Shown: piece after piece, positions 12,130-25,668 of the stretch
How the letters are laid out: each line of letters starts with the position of its first letter
How positions within the stretch are numbered: the first letter of the stretch is position 1
Assembly (NCBI RefSeq): GCF_041381155.1
Contig: NC_091134.1
Location: 39,081,338-39,145,337, forward strand
Source of the DNA: Argopecten irradians
Lineage: Eukaryota; Mollusca; Bivalvia; Pectinida; Pectinidae
Reading direction: 5' to 3'
Length of the DNA stretch: 64,000 nt
Notes under the pieces: generated by a model
The model's input: only the letters and a program-made list of their open reading frames with translations
What the model was told of the DNA's origin: nothing
Database searches by the model: none
Program-made: the position numbers and the translations under genes

Positions 12130-13850
12130 TATTATTTTATTTGAATAGAACAAAAACGCGTGGAGTTCAGAGTTGACTAATCACCCTATTGGTTCATATT
12201 AAAGCTAACTTTTTGTGTGCTTAATGTGTTATATATATCTATTTTAATAATATAGTATAAACATTATTGTCATAAAAACCAAAACAAATATAAAAAAGTT
12301 CTTATGAGGCTTCAATAATTCTTGTCTCAAATCATGTTATAATCAAATTGGTATTTTCGTTAAGGTTAAATATATACTTATAATCCGAAATGAGAAATTC
12401 GTATGATAATTTATGAAACGACTTTCAGGCTTATTTATTTTTTCAAGCTCTGACAAGCAATTCAATTTCGAAACAAGTTTCATAAATGTCATATGGGATT
12501 ATTTCAAATTTAAATCTAAAATATTTCAAAGTAAAAAAAACCCATTTCATTTCATGATTTCCTGGTGTCACGCTACCGTATGATTTATGACAGTGACAGT
12601 CCTGTTAGAAGAGTCAGGGAAAACGGCTCTATGTCAAACGAAAACTAGTGTCATATGCAACAATATTATATGACAGAAGTCACTAGATAATAAGTAAATT
12701 ACGCAATATATTTCAGTTGTCACCGTTTGTATTACTTCATCGCCACTATATTTGTAAACATAGGTTTGTTTTCTATATGTTTCGTTTGAATCTTATGTAT
12801 AATATTATAAACATGATTGCAGTGTGTCCTACTTTAACATAAAATCTCCTACAATCGTCCTACATAAAGCAGATATGTTAGTTTTACTGCTGAAATCTCT
12901 ATTTATATCACATAGTGTGATAATTAAAACCTGGGATCAGTTGTTCAACAGATGATAGGTTAATCACAGTTTAACGACGATTTTAAAATCAACGTACAAT
13001 AATTTCTGGTTATACGAATTTTACAAAAATTTAATAAGATTCTTAAGCACACAATTCTTAACTTACTTGCTGATTTTAGTACAGACATAAGCACATGCAG
13101 CAAATGAGAGCTAAAATATCACTAATCATGTGGTTAAGCTAATCACTCTTTAGAACAACCAGAGCCAGATTGTTTTCAGAAGATAACGGCGTATAATAGT
13201 TCCAAAATTACTACAGATGTTCTAATTCTACGTTTACAGCCACTAGGTAATATCTGATCTGACAGTATCCGTTTGCTAATAAAAAGATGAATTTTACACT
13301 GCACATCAAGCAAAATAACTTTCATATTAAACTAATATAAACCAACTTCATTCCCGTGCGATTTACTTTCGCGAATTTTGTGATCAAAGAAAATTCGCGA
13401 AAGTTTATTTCCGCGAATTACTATTCACATAATATTTATCGATATGAATTTCCATTCAATTTTTCAATTCGCAAATTTTTATCTTCGCGAACATGTTTTG
13501 AAATGGAAATCGCGAAATTTACTAGAAAGTTGGATTACAATTTTGCAAAATGTTGCTGGTTTAATTCCTATGATCTCATCACAGTATAACACAGCTACTA
13601 AATTGTTAATATCTCAATTTACTCCAAATATATACCATTCGGGAAAACAAACAAAAAATGATGTACATATTCAACAATAGTTGTTATTGAAATCCAATTT
13701 AGATTTAAAAAAAAAAAAAAACAACATTAATTGATCCATCTTGTGTAAGGTACATGGATATATTACAGTCTCTATCAAATTAATTATCAGGCCGCTGTAA
13801 TGTACTACAATATTGGACATTCCTTCCAGCATGGGTTCGTGTTTCTCGAA
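12130..13850. other. intergenic stretch between MT-B and MT-C
   Basis: AT-rich, no coding frame supported. A short repeat at about 13360-13500 holds four TTCGCGAA-type motifs, two of them in inverted orientation around ATCAAAG, and looks like a MITE remnant. A run of 14 A lies near 13708-13721. Confidence 0.6.
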
Positions 13851-13855
13851 GTATC

Positions 13856-16209
13856 CTATCGTTTGCAGGAGCAGCCTCCAGAACACATGCAGTTCCTTGG
13901 TCCAGTGCAACCCATGCCGCAAGCACATGCGCAGGATCCTGGAAAATCAAGTATGGAAATATATTTAATCGGGTTTTCTTTCCACAACTTATATTAAACG
14001 GCTATCTTAGATCTTGCAAAGAAGGAAAACAATTTCAAATTCTTTGATGCAGATAATTATACAGAGCTCGATTTAAATTTTACACTACGAATCTTTTATA
14101 TAAAATATATCACATAGAATTACCTACCAGAAGCACAGTTACACCTGCAGGTTGGGCAGCCACACCTTCCACTGCACTGACACGACCTGGTACCACAGCA
14201 TCGACCACTATGGCAATCCGCCGAACACGCAAAATTGGCTCCTGAAGACACAAAAAGACCATAGTTTTATTCTTAGAGATATTTCCACAGAACTAAAAAA
14301 TTGCCAAAATGCATGAATTTCAAAATCAACACTAGCAATGATTAGACTCGGCCCCTTCATTTAGTTCTCTACTCTCCGCCAGGCTACTCTCCGCTCACTA
14401 GGGACCGGAAGCGGGTAACCATGATGATTTTCTGATTGGTCGATCAACATATCCGGTTCGCTGGCATTATTATTTTTTTAGACGCGGGAAACCCCTTTAC
14501 ACGCGAGGCGACAAATTTTAACGCAAAGGCTCAATATTTTATTTGAACGATAGATACACAAAAGTAAATTAGGTTTTAAGTTTTGAATTTTTTTCGTGCT
14601 AACAGTGCTTAGTATGCTTATATGAACGACGTTGATGACGTTATTTTCTCTTAACGGAATTAAGTAGCCGTCTCCATGATGATATATGCGCAGAAATGAT
14701 GAGCAGTCTGGAGTTGGATTCTCACTCAAGATGGCTACTCGCTACCGGTCCTTTGTGAAGCGTACGCAAGGAAGGTAACGGAGGCGGGAACCAGTCTACA
14801 CTATAGCATCATCAACAACAGAACTGTTGTGTCATTAATATGCACGTACAATGTACATTCTATTCATAATTTGGTCATAAAACCAACATACATATTTTCG
14901 TTACCAATAGTGTTTAATAATATACTTCGTATCCGGGACCGATATATTTATCATTAGGTGAATATAAGCGTTGTTTAAACTAATAAATTATATTACCTGA
15001 ACATTTACAGTCAGCTTTACAGCTTGGACACTGACAAGCACTGCTGCAGTTACAGCCACATTTGCAGGATACCCTCATCTGGCAGATTCCGTCACGGCAA
15101 AACGCAGCCTTCGACGCTACATCAAAAATTATAACACATCAAGAGTATTTTGTAAGATAGGTTAGTGCGTAATGAAATAATTACAAAATGATACAGATAA
15201 TACATTATTTCAAGATGCATCTTTCTGAAAAAACATAATGAATAAAACGTTTTGAGGTTATTATGACATCAACAAATGAAGGTAATTACGCGGTATTATT
15301 TTAAAATGATAAATTTTCTCTGTCATAAAAACACTTAAAAGAATGTTGGACATGAAGTATTAGATATTCAGGATATACTTTTTTCAAATTAGGTGAGGTC
15401 AAAAAACTTACAGAAGCATCCACAGTTGGTTTTACATCCGGGACATCTACAGTTGCTGGTACAACATCCGGATCCGGTACATCCGCACCTACCACCGGGG
15501 CACTTGGCACAGAACACGGCTATAGTAAAAGAAGGACAAGACATTATACAAATATTGTTATGGAGCTGATTCTATTTCGCGTCTTTGATTACGCTTTATT
15601 CAAACAATCTAATTAATCCTATTTTGATTATAATGCCTTTAATCATATAATATAGTAAATATACATTTATCTTTTGATTTATTGTGTTATGACTTTGTTA
15701 TCAAATCCGAAGAGTTTTGTCTTTAAGTAAAAAAGTTTTATATAGAAATGAAAAGGAACTACAAAATAGCATAACTACTCATATTTGATTCAACTATTTC
15801 ACACATTAATGCTATAAATGATCCATTTTGGAAGATTTAGCAAAAACAAATAAGACTTGATTTACTACATGACTCAGAAGAACCTTCATTTGACAGGTAT
15901 TTGCTGTTTTGAAACTACAACTGTGTGAAATATCATATTCGCGATTCATTGTATAAGTTACAGACTGTGTGACGAAAAATATTATTGATTTAGACAACAT
16001 AGATAAGTTTAAAGAAATACGTTAATTTAGTGAGAATAAAAAGACATGAATGTGTTCCACGCAATGGTATCAATATCGATAGAAATTATAAAATGTCTTG
16101 ATGAATTTTAAAATTATCATTGGAAGCTTTGAATTATTCACAAATTGAATCAGTCAAAACTAAGAGTTATATAGTTATTGATATAACATAGCTACTTACC
16201 ACTAGACAT
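13856..16209 (-). CDS. MT-C: four-module metallothionein, 144 aa
   Basis: Minus-strand exons in order: 16200-16209, 15412-15519, 14997-15116, 14128-14241, 13856-13938. All introns are phase 1 and GT-AG. The product starts MSSAVFCAKCPGGRCGC and has 41 Cys (11, 11, 11, 8). Exon 3 is 120 nt rather than 126, with CKCGCNCSSACQC. The terminal module is SCACACGMGCTGPRNCMCSG, then GCSCKR. Its closest relative is MT-F, which shares the 10-nt first exon, 120-nt exon 3 and 83-nt last exon; MT-A, MT-D and MT-E have a 77-nt last exon. It is the only minus-strand MT gene, so an inversion accompanied its duplication. Cytosolic metal binding is inferred from family membership. Confidence 0.93.
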
Positions 16210-16295
16210 CTTGGCTACAATGCAAAGTCTTGAATGGATGTTAAAACAATTGGCTTCCAGATCTTCAACTTCATACAGTCCAGAAATTTAACGCT

Positions 16296-16406
16296 TTTTA
16301 TAAGCATTGTGATTGCAAGTACTGTGTGCAAAAATATATGTGAACCGTACGAATAATAGGGCAGTGTGCAAATTGGATTAGGTATATGGAAAGGGTATTT
16401 GCACAC
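16296..16406 (-). promoter_or_regulatory. MT-C promoter: TATA box and three MREs
   Basis: On the minus strand TATAAAAAGCGTTAAATT runs down from 16302, about 90 bp before the start codon. MRE cores lie at 16324-16330 and 16364-16370 (minus orientation) and 16400-16406 (TGCACACGGC, plus orientation). The TATA-to-GCGT block is copied in the relic promoters at 17.3, 20.4 and 21.3 kb. Confidence 0.8.
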
Positions 16407-16749
16407 GGCGTGTTATCAATTAAGATTATGTAACATATTTTCGTTTCCATTGGAGACATACCTTCAAAGTCAAATTACCTCGTGTGAATGTACTTTACAT
16501 TAATGGCATGGTATCTTGAAAATGAATTTGACCGAGAAAAATAAAAGCATGTCTTAATGTTATATATTGTATGTGCCATAACTGGGTGAAAATTGTAACA
16601 TCCTTCTTGTTTCTTCAGTAATCAGTTGAACACCCTTAGCAGTGGATATCATTCAAAAGGCACGTACAAATATGTATCATGTTTTACAGGCATTTGCAAT
16701 AACACAATATGCATTATCAATAGTTCTTAACTTATGATTTATGTATGTT

Positions 16750-17700
16750 TAGATTAAAACATACCTGCAGAAGTCAATTTGCAATCAATCACTTACTAAT
16801 ACCGCTTTAACATGTAATAAAATGGTAGACCACTACTTGGCTTCTTAGTTTGACCGTGAGTAGTCTTATACTGCATTATAGAGTAAACATTATTATTTTT
16901 GACAGTACTGCTAAAATTCATTTTTAGCTCTTCTGTAAATTACAATTCTCAAAATGTTGGTAACTTTTGATGGTGAATAATATATCAAAAGCTCTTCTTA
17001 TATTATACATTTAAATACAAGTTTAGAATAATTAATCCCACAAACCAGAAAACATAATGGTATCCCAAAACACTACTGAAAGATATATTTCCAGATATTT
17101 CAAATGTTGTTTGTTTCAATATCTGTTATTTTTCTTCTTTTTTTATTGCTTATCTTAAGTAAGCTTTCATTTTTCACGTTGCTTGAAAAATATTCACTCA
17201 ATAAACAATAGTATTTTTTGCAACATTCTGTCAGCAAATACTCAATGATGAACATCATTACAATTTTCCGTTAGATAAACGATTACTCACTACAACAAAG
17301 GGATAAGATGACATCCTTGGACAATTTGACGCTATTTATAGTCGAATTCGATCATGTGGAACCTTTTTTTAGAGAATTCTAAAATACTAAATGTGAAATA
17401 TCATTTTAAATGAAGCAGTGTTTTATTTGATTTCAAATTAAAAGGAATTCCAATCATCAACACATGTATATTCAAATTGAAAGTCTACTTACGGGAAACT
17501 ATGTTCGTGAGCAAAACAACATGGTTTTTGCACATGGTCCTTACATAACATATTTCTGTCACCCATTCACTATCTAAAGATCATGGCGGTAGGTATCCAT
17601 ATAATGTAATATTACGTGAAGCATTTAGATAACACCAGTAAAATAGCAACACAACAATTCCGACAATTACAGTTCAGTCTGTTTATTATTTAAATAGAAG
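16750..17700 (-). repeat. relic MT-C-type promoter duplication, copy 1
   Basis: The block contains a near-intact core promoter on the minus strand, TATAAATAGCGTCAAATT (down from about 17340), homologous to the MT-C TATA region. Upstream are decayed MREs (TGCACAT at about 17529) and a conserved segment ending TACAGTTCAGTCTG near 17680. Copies 2 and 3 share the order: ACATACCTGCA box, AAGCTCTTCTT segment, GACAATTTGACGCTATT box, MRE pair, GGCGGTAGG segment. No Cys-rich exon follows, so this is a promoter relic. Confidence 0.7.
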
Positions 17701-17766
17701 TCGTTGACCTTTGCATCATTTGACGTGAAAACAACAAACAAATTTCATATTACATGTACTTATTGC

Positions 17767-18109
17767 GATGCTCCACCACCGACAGAGCATAAACGATACT
17801 CAACATTTGAACAATAATTGGTGTTTAATCGTTTATATGTAAATAATAAAAAAAAAAAAAAAAACATAATAATTCATTTTTGGTGCATGCGCAATCAGTT
17901 ATTTATTCAATATAATAAATAGTGTCATGGATTTTTATTCGTGACGCAATTAATTATTTTTAATATTTTTATCTTGAAGTAAAATTAGAGATACAAACTT
18001 TTCATCGGTGGTAATGGTGTAAAGAAACTAACCTTTGTAACTGAAGAATACTAATTCGTCTGCCTGTTTTAATAGAGAAAAAATGCCATTTGTAAGCGGT
18101 GGAGCATCT
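17767..18109 (+). mobile_element. TTAA-type MITE, copy 2
   Basis: Begins GATGCTCCACCACCGACAGA and ends GCGGTGGAGCATCT, with the same interior as copy 1 but more diverged and with a poly(A) run near 17850. The flanking TTAA is no longer clear, consistent with an older insertion. Confidence 0.8.
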
Positions 18110-18285
18110 ATAAAATGTAAACTTTATTTATTTTACATTGATTGCGAAACAAGTTATACAACTTATAAAAACCAGTTTCGATGGCTTTAGAGTGGGAAGA
18201 AACCGAAGTGCCCGGAGAAAAAACAAGTGATCGGGCATGTGACCCCTGAACTTTTCTACACCACCCGATCACCCACCAATTTCAT

Positions 18286-18400
18286 CACATAACTGGTCCG
18301 TCTAGTCATGTCATACGGCCATGTCATAAATATCATTGATATAAGACACCTGTGAAAAACACTATTATGACGTCACCTGTATTGTGACGTCATAATATCT
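18286..18400 (-). repeat. dispersed repeat shared with 55.4 kb
   Basis: The stretch TCACATAACTGGTCC, then GTCATGTCATACGGCCATGT, then a CRE-like TGACGTCA pair is the reverse complement, with differences, of 55393-55520. Just upstream at about 18195-18220, GAAACCGAAGTGCCCGGAGA resembles a motif common in mollusc repeats. The family was not identified. Confidence 0.6.
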
Positions 18401-19330
18401 ATATAACGTCGCATGATTGTCTCGGTAGATGGAAACGTCACATCCGAGCCGTATTTTTACTGGCTTATATCATTTCGACGGCCGGCAGGATTCGAACTTG
18501 ACTCAATTTGATAGTAGGTTATAACAAATGCCATCTATGAAAGCAGTTTGCATCTAGATTTCGGTTTGATGCCATTTTCACGATGATAACAAACAGTACA
18601 CACTACAAACAAGCAAAATCAGTCACCGGAAGTCCCCTAAAGGACACCACGCACGGGTCATGGGAGGCAGAAACCTGCGCGTGGGACTTGTTTTGTTTTG
18701 TTGGTTTTTTTTCGAAATCGGTGCTATTTTCCCCTTCCTTTTCCCTTTCTCTCTATTTTCTCTTACTTTGATATCTCTTCTATCGTTTAAGACCATCTGC
18801 ATGTCTGTATCTTAATTATTAAGCTCACAACGACAGGTTTCCGGGCACACAATAAAATCCGGATTTCAGACATCAATTTTTGACTTATTTGGGCATGTTC
18901 AAAGGTGATTTGTGACGTCACTAATGCAATGACCGAACCGATATTGACATGCTATATAGGGATGAACATCTCCTTTTCAAAAAACTAGTATTTAGTTTTC
19001 AACGGTCTCAGTGGGGCTCCAGAAGGGTGCATGAAATGGGGCAAATGAATAATTACGCATAAATACGTTACGGTCTTCCAAAGGATATAGAGACGAAATT
19101 AAAAGTTTCACTTACATTTCTATTAATAAAAGTTATGTGATAAATACTTATGTCCGTGACTACATACTATGAAAATTATCAAACTCTTTAAATAACTCAC
19201 ATAAATGCTATTTTTTCTAAGTTTCATAATTATTATAAAAATCGGGTGTTATACATTTTGTATTTACATTTTCTTTTAAAATAACGCTGGAAAAAAAGCA
19301 AGTTAAGAATATCAATCTGTTTGAAATAGA
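18400..19330. other. intergenic, no gene seen
   Basis: AT-rich. GGATTCGAAC near 18489 resembles a tRNA B box, but no A box or full SINE was found around it. No coding frame is supported. Confidence 0.5.
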
Positions 19331-19339
19331 AAACTTAAA

Positions 19340-20730
19340 AGTAAATGAGTGTTACGTCCGTTCCGTTGAGAAAACTTTTAGTAAACATTAGCTGCATGTT
19401 CAATTCGTACATGTGCGTTGAGTTCATAGTAATTTATAGGGTATATGTATTGGTTTAGATTGCCACTAATTCACCATGGAGTAAATGTGTTATTTGTATA
19501 ATTTTTTATTTTACAGTTGTGAACATGGCGTTGGATAATTTAATCTAGACAAAGAATCAAATTGAATAAAATTCCAACAATATTTTCACCGCATATGAAT
19601 TTTCACCCTTTTTTGTCAAAGTCCATTTGGAAACCACTTTATGAAATCTTTTATTATTTTATTTCCTGTCATATCTTTCTTCTTAAAAGGTCACTAGTTG
19701 TTATATAGAAGTAGATCAGTTATAAACTTCCCTTAATAAAAAGACAACAGTACATGTTTGGATTAAAACATACCTGCAAAAATCACTTTGTAATTAATTA
19801 CTAATATCACTGTAACATGTTAAATGAAATGGTAGACCATAACTCTGCATCTTGTTATGACACTGGGTAGTTTTCATACTGCAATGTAGACGTAAATAGC
19901 ATGAATTTAGCTAGTTATTTTTTCGCTAATGTGTACTTTTAAAATTAAAACATCTTTTAGTATTGCAATTCTTAAAAAGTTGGTATTTTTTGGTAGTGAA
20001 TAACATATTAAAAGCTCTTTTTGATTCGCGAGAAAAAAATTACGGTACATATAACTCTATTCTTAGCATTTGAAATATATCAATTATGTATAATACATTA
20101 TTAGAAATAATTGACGCGAAAACTTCCGACGGTGTGAAGGATGCTTGGATTAATCCCAAGAAACAAGAAAACATAATCATGTCCTTTTAAGCATTACTAA
20201 AAGATATATTTCCAAATAATTCAAATTTTTGTTTCAAATTCTTTTTCATCGAATAATAATTAAACATTTTTTTCAGCTTTTGGGTTGTCGGAATCATTGA
20301 AATCCTTTAATTCACAAGTAAAATGCTCGTACATCTTTATTTTTGCATATTATTTATCATTTTAACAAACGTTCTCGACAACAATATCAAAATACAATGC
20401 TAGAACGCATGGACAATTTGACGCTATTAACAGTCATGTGAACATTTTAAGAGAATCCTTTATATTTAATTTAAAATGTTCAATCTAAAAATAATTCAAA
20501 TCAAATAAAAGTTTACTACCGAAACTACCTCCGTGTGCAAAACAAGCATATATGTTTTGCACACGGCCTGTGCATAACATATTTCTGTCACTGAGTGAAA
20601 CATCCATTTACTATCTAAAGATCAGGGCGGTAGGTATCCATATAATGTAATATTACGTGAAGCATTAAGATAACACTAGTAATATAGCAAACACACCAAT
20701 TCCTACAATTACAGTTCAGTCTGGCTAATT
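19340..20730 (-). repeat. relic MT-C-type promoter duplication, copy 2
   Basis: Repeats the segments of copy 1: AAAACATACCTGCA at about 19767, AAAGTTGGTA at about 19976, GACAATTTGACGCTATT at about 20411, paired MREs at 20533-20539 and 20558-20564, and the GGCGGTAGGTATCCATATAA segment at about 20626. The TATA box is lost (GTTAATAGCG on the minus strand) while both MRE cores are intact. The left part (19340-19620) is also similar to 23930-24230. Confidence 0.7.
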
Positions 20731-20879
20731 ATGATTAAATTACATACAAACTTCATATTTTTATTACGTTAGAATTTTGAATGAAACCCATGTGCAAAGA
20801 TCTATTCATCATACACATTTTCATATTCAAAATTTCTAATCATAATTATCATTATATTACCTTATGTAGTTTTAGTTTC

Positions 20880-21690
20880 GTGAGTATAAAAAATATAGCA
20901 CTTTTAACTTTAAATGTGTTCTTAGCATTTGAAATATACCAATATATTACATATTAGAAATGATAGATGTAAAAACTTCCGACAGCGTGAATGATGCTTG
21001 GATTAATTCTAAAACAAGAAAACATAATAATGTCACCTAAAATTACTGAATGGTATATTTCCGGATACATCAAATGTTTTTCAATGTGTGAAATTTAAGT
21101 TTGTTTCAAATTCTCAAACATATAGTTCATCAGTAATTTGAATTAAACTTTATTTTCACGATGATAGAAATATGCTATACATTTATTTAAAAGTACAAAC
21201 ATTTTTTCAGCATGTTGACTGCAAATGCTAAATAATAGAAATCATAACAAGTTGCCGTAAATCAAACGATTAATTACAACAAATGTATAGAACGGCAAGC
21301 ATTTGACAATTTGACGCTATTAACAGTCGAATTCGATCATGTGCAATATTTTTTAAATTATCAAATAATAAATTCTTTTTCATTTTAATTGAAGTAGTAT
21401 TTCATTCAAGTTAAATTTACAAAGAATTTCCAATCAACTTATGTATGTTCAAATTGAAATCTACTAACGGCAAGCTATGTTCGCGTGCAAAACAAAAATA
21501 TATGTCTTTTGCACACGGCCTTTGCATAACATATTTCTGTCACCCATTTACTATCTAAATATCATGGCGGTAGGCAGTCATATAATGTAATGTTACGTGA
21601 AGTATAAGATAGCACCAATAATTAAGCAAACACACCAATTCCTACAATTACAGTTCAGCCTTGTTATTTATCAATAGAAGTCTTTGACCT
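20880..21690 (-). repeat. relic MT-C-type promoter duplication, copy 3
   Basis: Third copy: AGGTATTTCC-type segment at about 21050, GACAATTTGACGCTATT at about 21306, MRE cores at 21483-21489 (GCGTGCA) and 21510-21516 (TGCACAC), then GGCGGTAGG near 21566. TATA is mutated as in copy 2, so copies 2 and 3 probably share an ancestor more recent than copy 1. Confidence 0.7.
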
Positions 21691-22394
21691 TTATTTGTAC
21701 CAATACAACATCCAAATTTCATGTTACGTATTACATTAACATTTTGGATTTCATTATTATCAGATACATTATTTCAGTGCTTACGTACTAAAAACTATAT
21801 ACATCGGTGTTCATGTGCAAAGATACAATTCACATAGATATTTTCACTGTAATTTTTCTGAATTTCATTATTATTCCCTTACATGTCTAGTGTAACCAAT
21901 ATTTAATCAATAATGAATATGATATGATAAGAGACAGACCAAAAGTCGTGTTCATTAAATACATCTATTATTTGTTCTGGATTCTTTCGTTCTTTCTTTT
22001 AACCTTTAAAAGAATTGATTTCATCAATTTATCCAGAACTATATTTTATAATTGAATCTTTGTCTTGAAAACGATACTATTGTTTTCCTAAAACAGATCA
22101 ATATCGATTTTTACTTAAATTATCTTTAATATCTCGAACGTGTGTGTATTAGTAACATTAGAATATCATTCTTAATGCCTACTGAAACTAAAAAATGTGT
22201 TAGTTTACCTCGTCAAAATGTGTTATGTATTTTGAACCAATAATACCAGTTAGATCTCTAGATCAGGAAATACAATCACTGGAACAGTAAAAACATTTCG
22301 ATTTTTGTGACAATATGTAATATTGATTTATGCCACTATGTTATATCGTTATTACTATGCCAGACTAACAACATATGTTATATTATACATTTAT

Positions 22395-22523
22395 TGCCCT
22401 GACGGTAGGGAGACATGACGCTTTGTTTACCCAAGGCATGTCATATTTCCCGAGGGCGTAGCCCGAGGGAAATATGACTTGCCGCGGGCAAACTAAGCGT
22501 CATGGCTCCCTACCGTCAGGGCA
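22395..22523. repeat. palindromic MITE core
   Basis: TGCCCTGACGGTAGGGAG at the left pairs with CTCCCTACCGTCAGGGCA at the right. Inside, TTTCCCGAGGGC and GCCCGAGGGAAA form the hairpin tip. The perfect 18-bp arms suggest a relatively young insertion. It may be part of a longer element extending to about 23070, where sequence is less AT-rich. Confidence 0.75.
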
Positions 22524-23099
22524 GTATTGTTTATTACCATCAAATAAAGTTTTTCTCGCGCTAAAATACAAGTTAATGGCTAGACTTTAAGTTGTTTGCC
22601 CAAAACACTGTTGCCGTGTTGGGCTAACGTTGCAGATATAGTTAACTTTCAGCCCAAATCAACTCTCTTTAGCATGTTACATCATACAAACATTATATGG
22701 AGTGTAATTGTGTTATCTGTATCCTTTATCATAAGAATATTAATACATTTCCACGGACGAAAGCGTCGTCTGCAATCCATTTTATTTGTTATCGGAATAC
22801 CTCGGAGAGTTCGGTTACACGAACGATAACTCTTGCTAAACGTACGAGGGGCTCCGCATGGGGGAAACATGATTTTTGAACATGACGTTCAGCGGGATAC
22901 ACGATGTTTTGTCGCCCTCACACGTGACGTCTCTCGACCAATCAGCGGCTGTGACTCATCGGTGAGGTATAATAATAATCCCTCGCAAATGCCTTTCAAT
23001 ATTGTGTCTGGTATATTATCAAGAATCTTGAAAATATTGTTCGCCATACGGTATTTACCTCAATAAACTGGTATAGTTTGAAAAACTGTTTTTGGTTGA

Positions 23100-25500
23100 C
23101 AAAGTTGCCTCATCTAAGATGTACGGATTCATATAAGAATGAGAAATTTTAGAATACAAATTTGAATTTTAAATTATACATTATTTTATGTGAATAATTA
23201 TGTGTAAAACCCAACCTGTCTAGATCCGGATTGGGTCATATGCAGAAGAAATGAGATCAAAGAAATTAAGTGTGTTTTTAATGTAATGTTACCAGTATAA
23301 TTTAACCGCATGCTGAAACATGCTCTACTAAAAAACAGTGCTTGTAGGTATTCCTGTTATACATTTTTGGCCACATCTTGTCAATGATTTATTAAAATGA
23401 GAAGAAGAAAAGTTTTTTTTCTTATATTTCGATAGTGAATATGACTATGGTATTATTCCGTCACTACATGTATAACTGTGGATGCATGAAAAATTAATGT
23501 AAGTTAGCATGATCTTTTTACATAATTACAATATATAATTTAGACAAGAATAACAAATATGTGTGTTTTTTTTTACATAAACGAAAGATGTGTGTAAGAA
23601 ACTGCAAGCATTATACAATGTAATTGAGCATTAATAAAATTAATATTAAAATTATTTATATTTACGGTAACCTATATATTATTTATATTGATTGTAATGT
23701 AAGCGGATCCTGTCAAAGTTAATAATTTTATGAAAATTTTCAGTTTGACCTACAACCTTAGGAATGCGATAATAATCACGCGAGTTTATTGATTAATTAC
23801 AATCACATTTCATACAAAGACGTCGTTAAAGTTATTTTGGTGTCAAATGCAAAAGGATAAATCATGCGGGTCAAACTTACAGTAGAACAAAATTGAAGTA
23901 AGCCTATGTACTCATAAACGCATATTTACCAATTTAATTTACATGAAATAAAAAATTAAAAATAAATGAGTGGTATTAATTTCATCAGTAAACCTTTTTT
24001 GAGTAAACATATGTTTAATGTTCAAAACGTTCACAATAATATATAAAATATATGTAGTGGTTAAGTTTGCACCAATTTATCATAGAGTAAATAGGTTATT
24101 TGTATAGTTTTCATTTTACAGTTGTGAACAAAGGGTTGTATAGTTTTCATTTTACAGTTGTGAACAAAGGGTCGAACGTTTCCACTAATACATTCACCAC
24201 ATGTGATTTTCCACCTGTAGGTTGTTTTTATTATCAATGCTATTTATCAAATTCAAACTAAAGCGCTATGAACTGTATTTCCAGTAAGGAGGGCAACAGG
24301 TGCTTTACACAAGTAGGTCAGTTCAAATGTTTACCTATTAAAAATACATTGGAATCAGCTCTAAACTTTAGAAGAACTATTGAATCATATATCGAGAAGG
24401 TTAACCCAATACCAATATACATTTATAGAAAATAATTAAAAAATGGGTTGATAGATAAATTTTTCTGTATAGCATTATCAAATCATTTATTTGGACCATT
24501 TAACAATTTCGGATATCATATATTTACTATGTTTATTTAAGTCTCAACTGATGTTTTGCGGACAGAAACTAAAAGAACACTCTAATGAGCTGAAATTAAT
24601 TTTCAATTAGTTTCCGCTTTGACGATTAAACAAATTCAAACTAATCGTATTGGGATACGGAAACTATACAATCTCTATATATATGCCATCCTACCATCGT
24701 GACCAATATCCCCATCTCTTTGATATTGTAGTATGGTTTTAACTAGGTCAGCAATGTTGTCAAAGAAAGAGGTAAACATAATGTTGTCTTACGTTAGTTA
24801 GGAATGTCCGAAATCTACCAACTTCAGACACAAATGTATCAAATGTGGTAAATAATTGCATTACACCATGTAGTTAATTTCAGTATATACTTTCAACAAT
24901 TCAATATATTCCAAACTGAAAGATTTAATTCACCCGACTTCTTTTCATAATAATCGAATGTAACTTTAGTTTACACATTTAGTTTTTTTGAAAGTAAAAG
25001 ACACGAATGCTGACTAATATAACGAAAGGAAGATCCAATATTTTTTATCCGTGCTAACACGAAAATGAGATTATTCCTACAATCAAATGCACTCGTTTAC
25101 GTCATTACAGTATTGGAAAGCTTGAAATCCACATTTCAATTCGTGAAAGGTGAAATAATCTAAATACTGTATATCAAGCTTATAAGCGATCTTGAACAGG
25201 TTCGCACAACAATGAATTTGCGCAATAACCATGATGACCAATCAAACGATTGCAATTAAAATAGTGTATGATTTAATATTGTAGTTTGACAAGTGTTATT
25301 GACATCAACATTAAGTGTAAGGTATTTACTTTTATCGGCATTTCCGAAATCAGGATGAACGCTATACGGATAAACAAAAACACCACCCTGATAGTAGACT
25401 TCTAAATCGACGCGTCACTTAGCTATGGAATTATGTCACGTGCCGTGTGGAAATCCATCCGACATTTGGTTAATTTGCATACAAGCGTAGCTTTCCCATG
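23100..25500. other. intergenic, with diverged duplicated block 23930-24230
   Basis: No gene is supported. A block at 23930-24230 resembles 19340-19620 (TTATTTGTATAGTTTTCATT, then ACAGTTGTGAACA). Inside it a 36-bp unit ending TTGTGAACAAAGGGT is tandemly doubled (about 24098-24170). Confidence 0.6.
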
Positions 25501-25511
25501 TTGGCTTCTTT

Positions 25512-25596
25512 TGCACTCAGCACTAAAGTTTCAGGTCCACCATCTTGATTTCACACGATGGAATTTTGCACACGCATTGTCCCCTTTCTTATAAAA
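25512..25596 (+). promoter_or_regulatory. MT-D promoter: MREs and TATA box
   Basis: TGCACTC at 25512 and TGCACACGC at 25567 match the MRE core, and TATAAAAGGGG starts at 25590, about 79 bp before the start codon. The 5' UTR resembles that of MT-E (CAGCAGACATTTAAA against AAGCAGACGTTCCAA, and CTTCAATATGG against CTCCAATATGT around the ATG). Confidence 0.8.
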
Positions 25597-25668
25597 GGGG
25601 TAACACTCGGATGTGGGATGTATTCCGAGGATACGGTCCAGCAGACATTTAAAGCGATACACTTCAAT

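Noticed and set aside
17290-17320. Start codon of a further MT gene after the ghost promoter (ATGTCATC on the minus strand)
   Set aside because: It lies only about 20 bp past the TATA box, before the expected transcription start, and no Cys-rich exon follows downstream.
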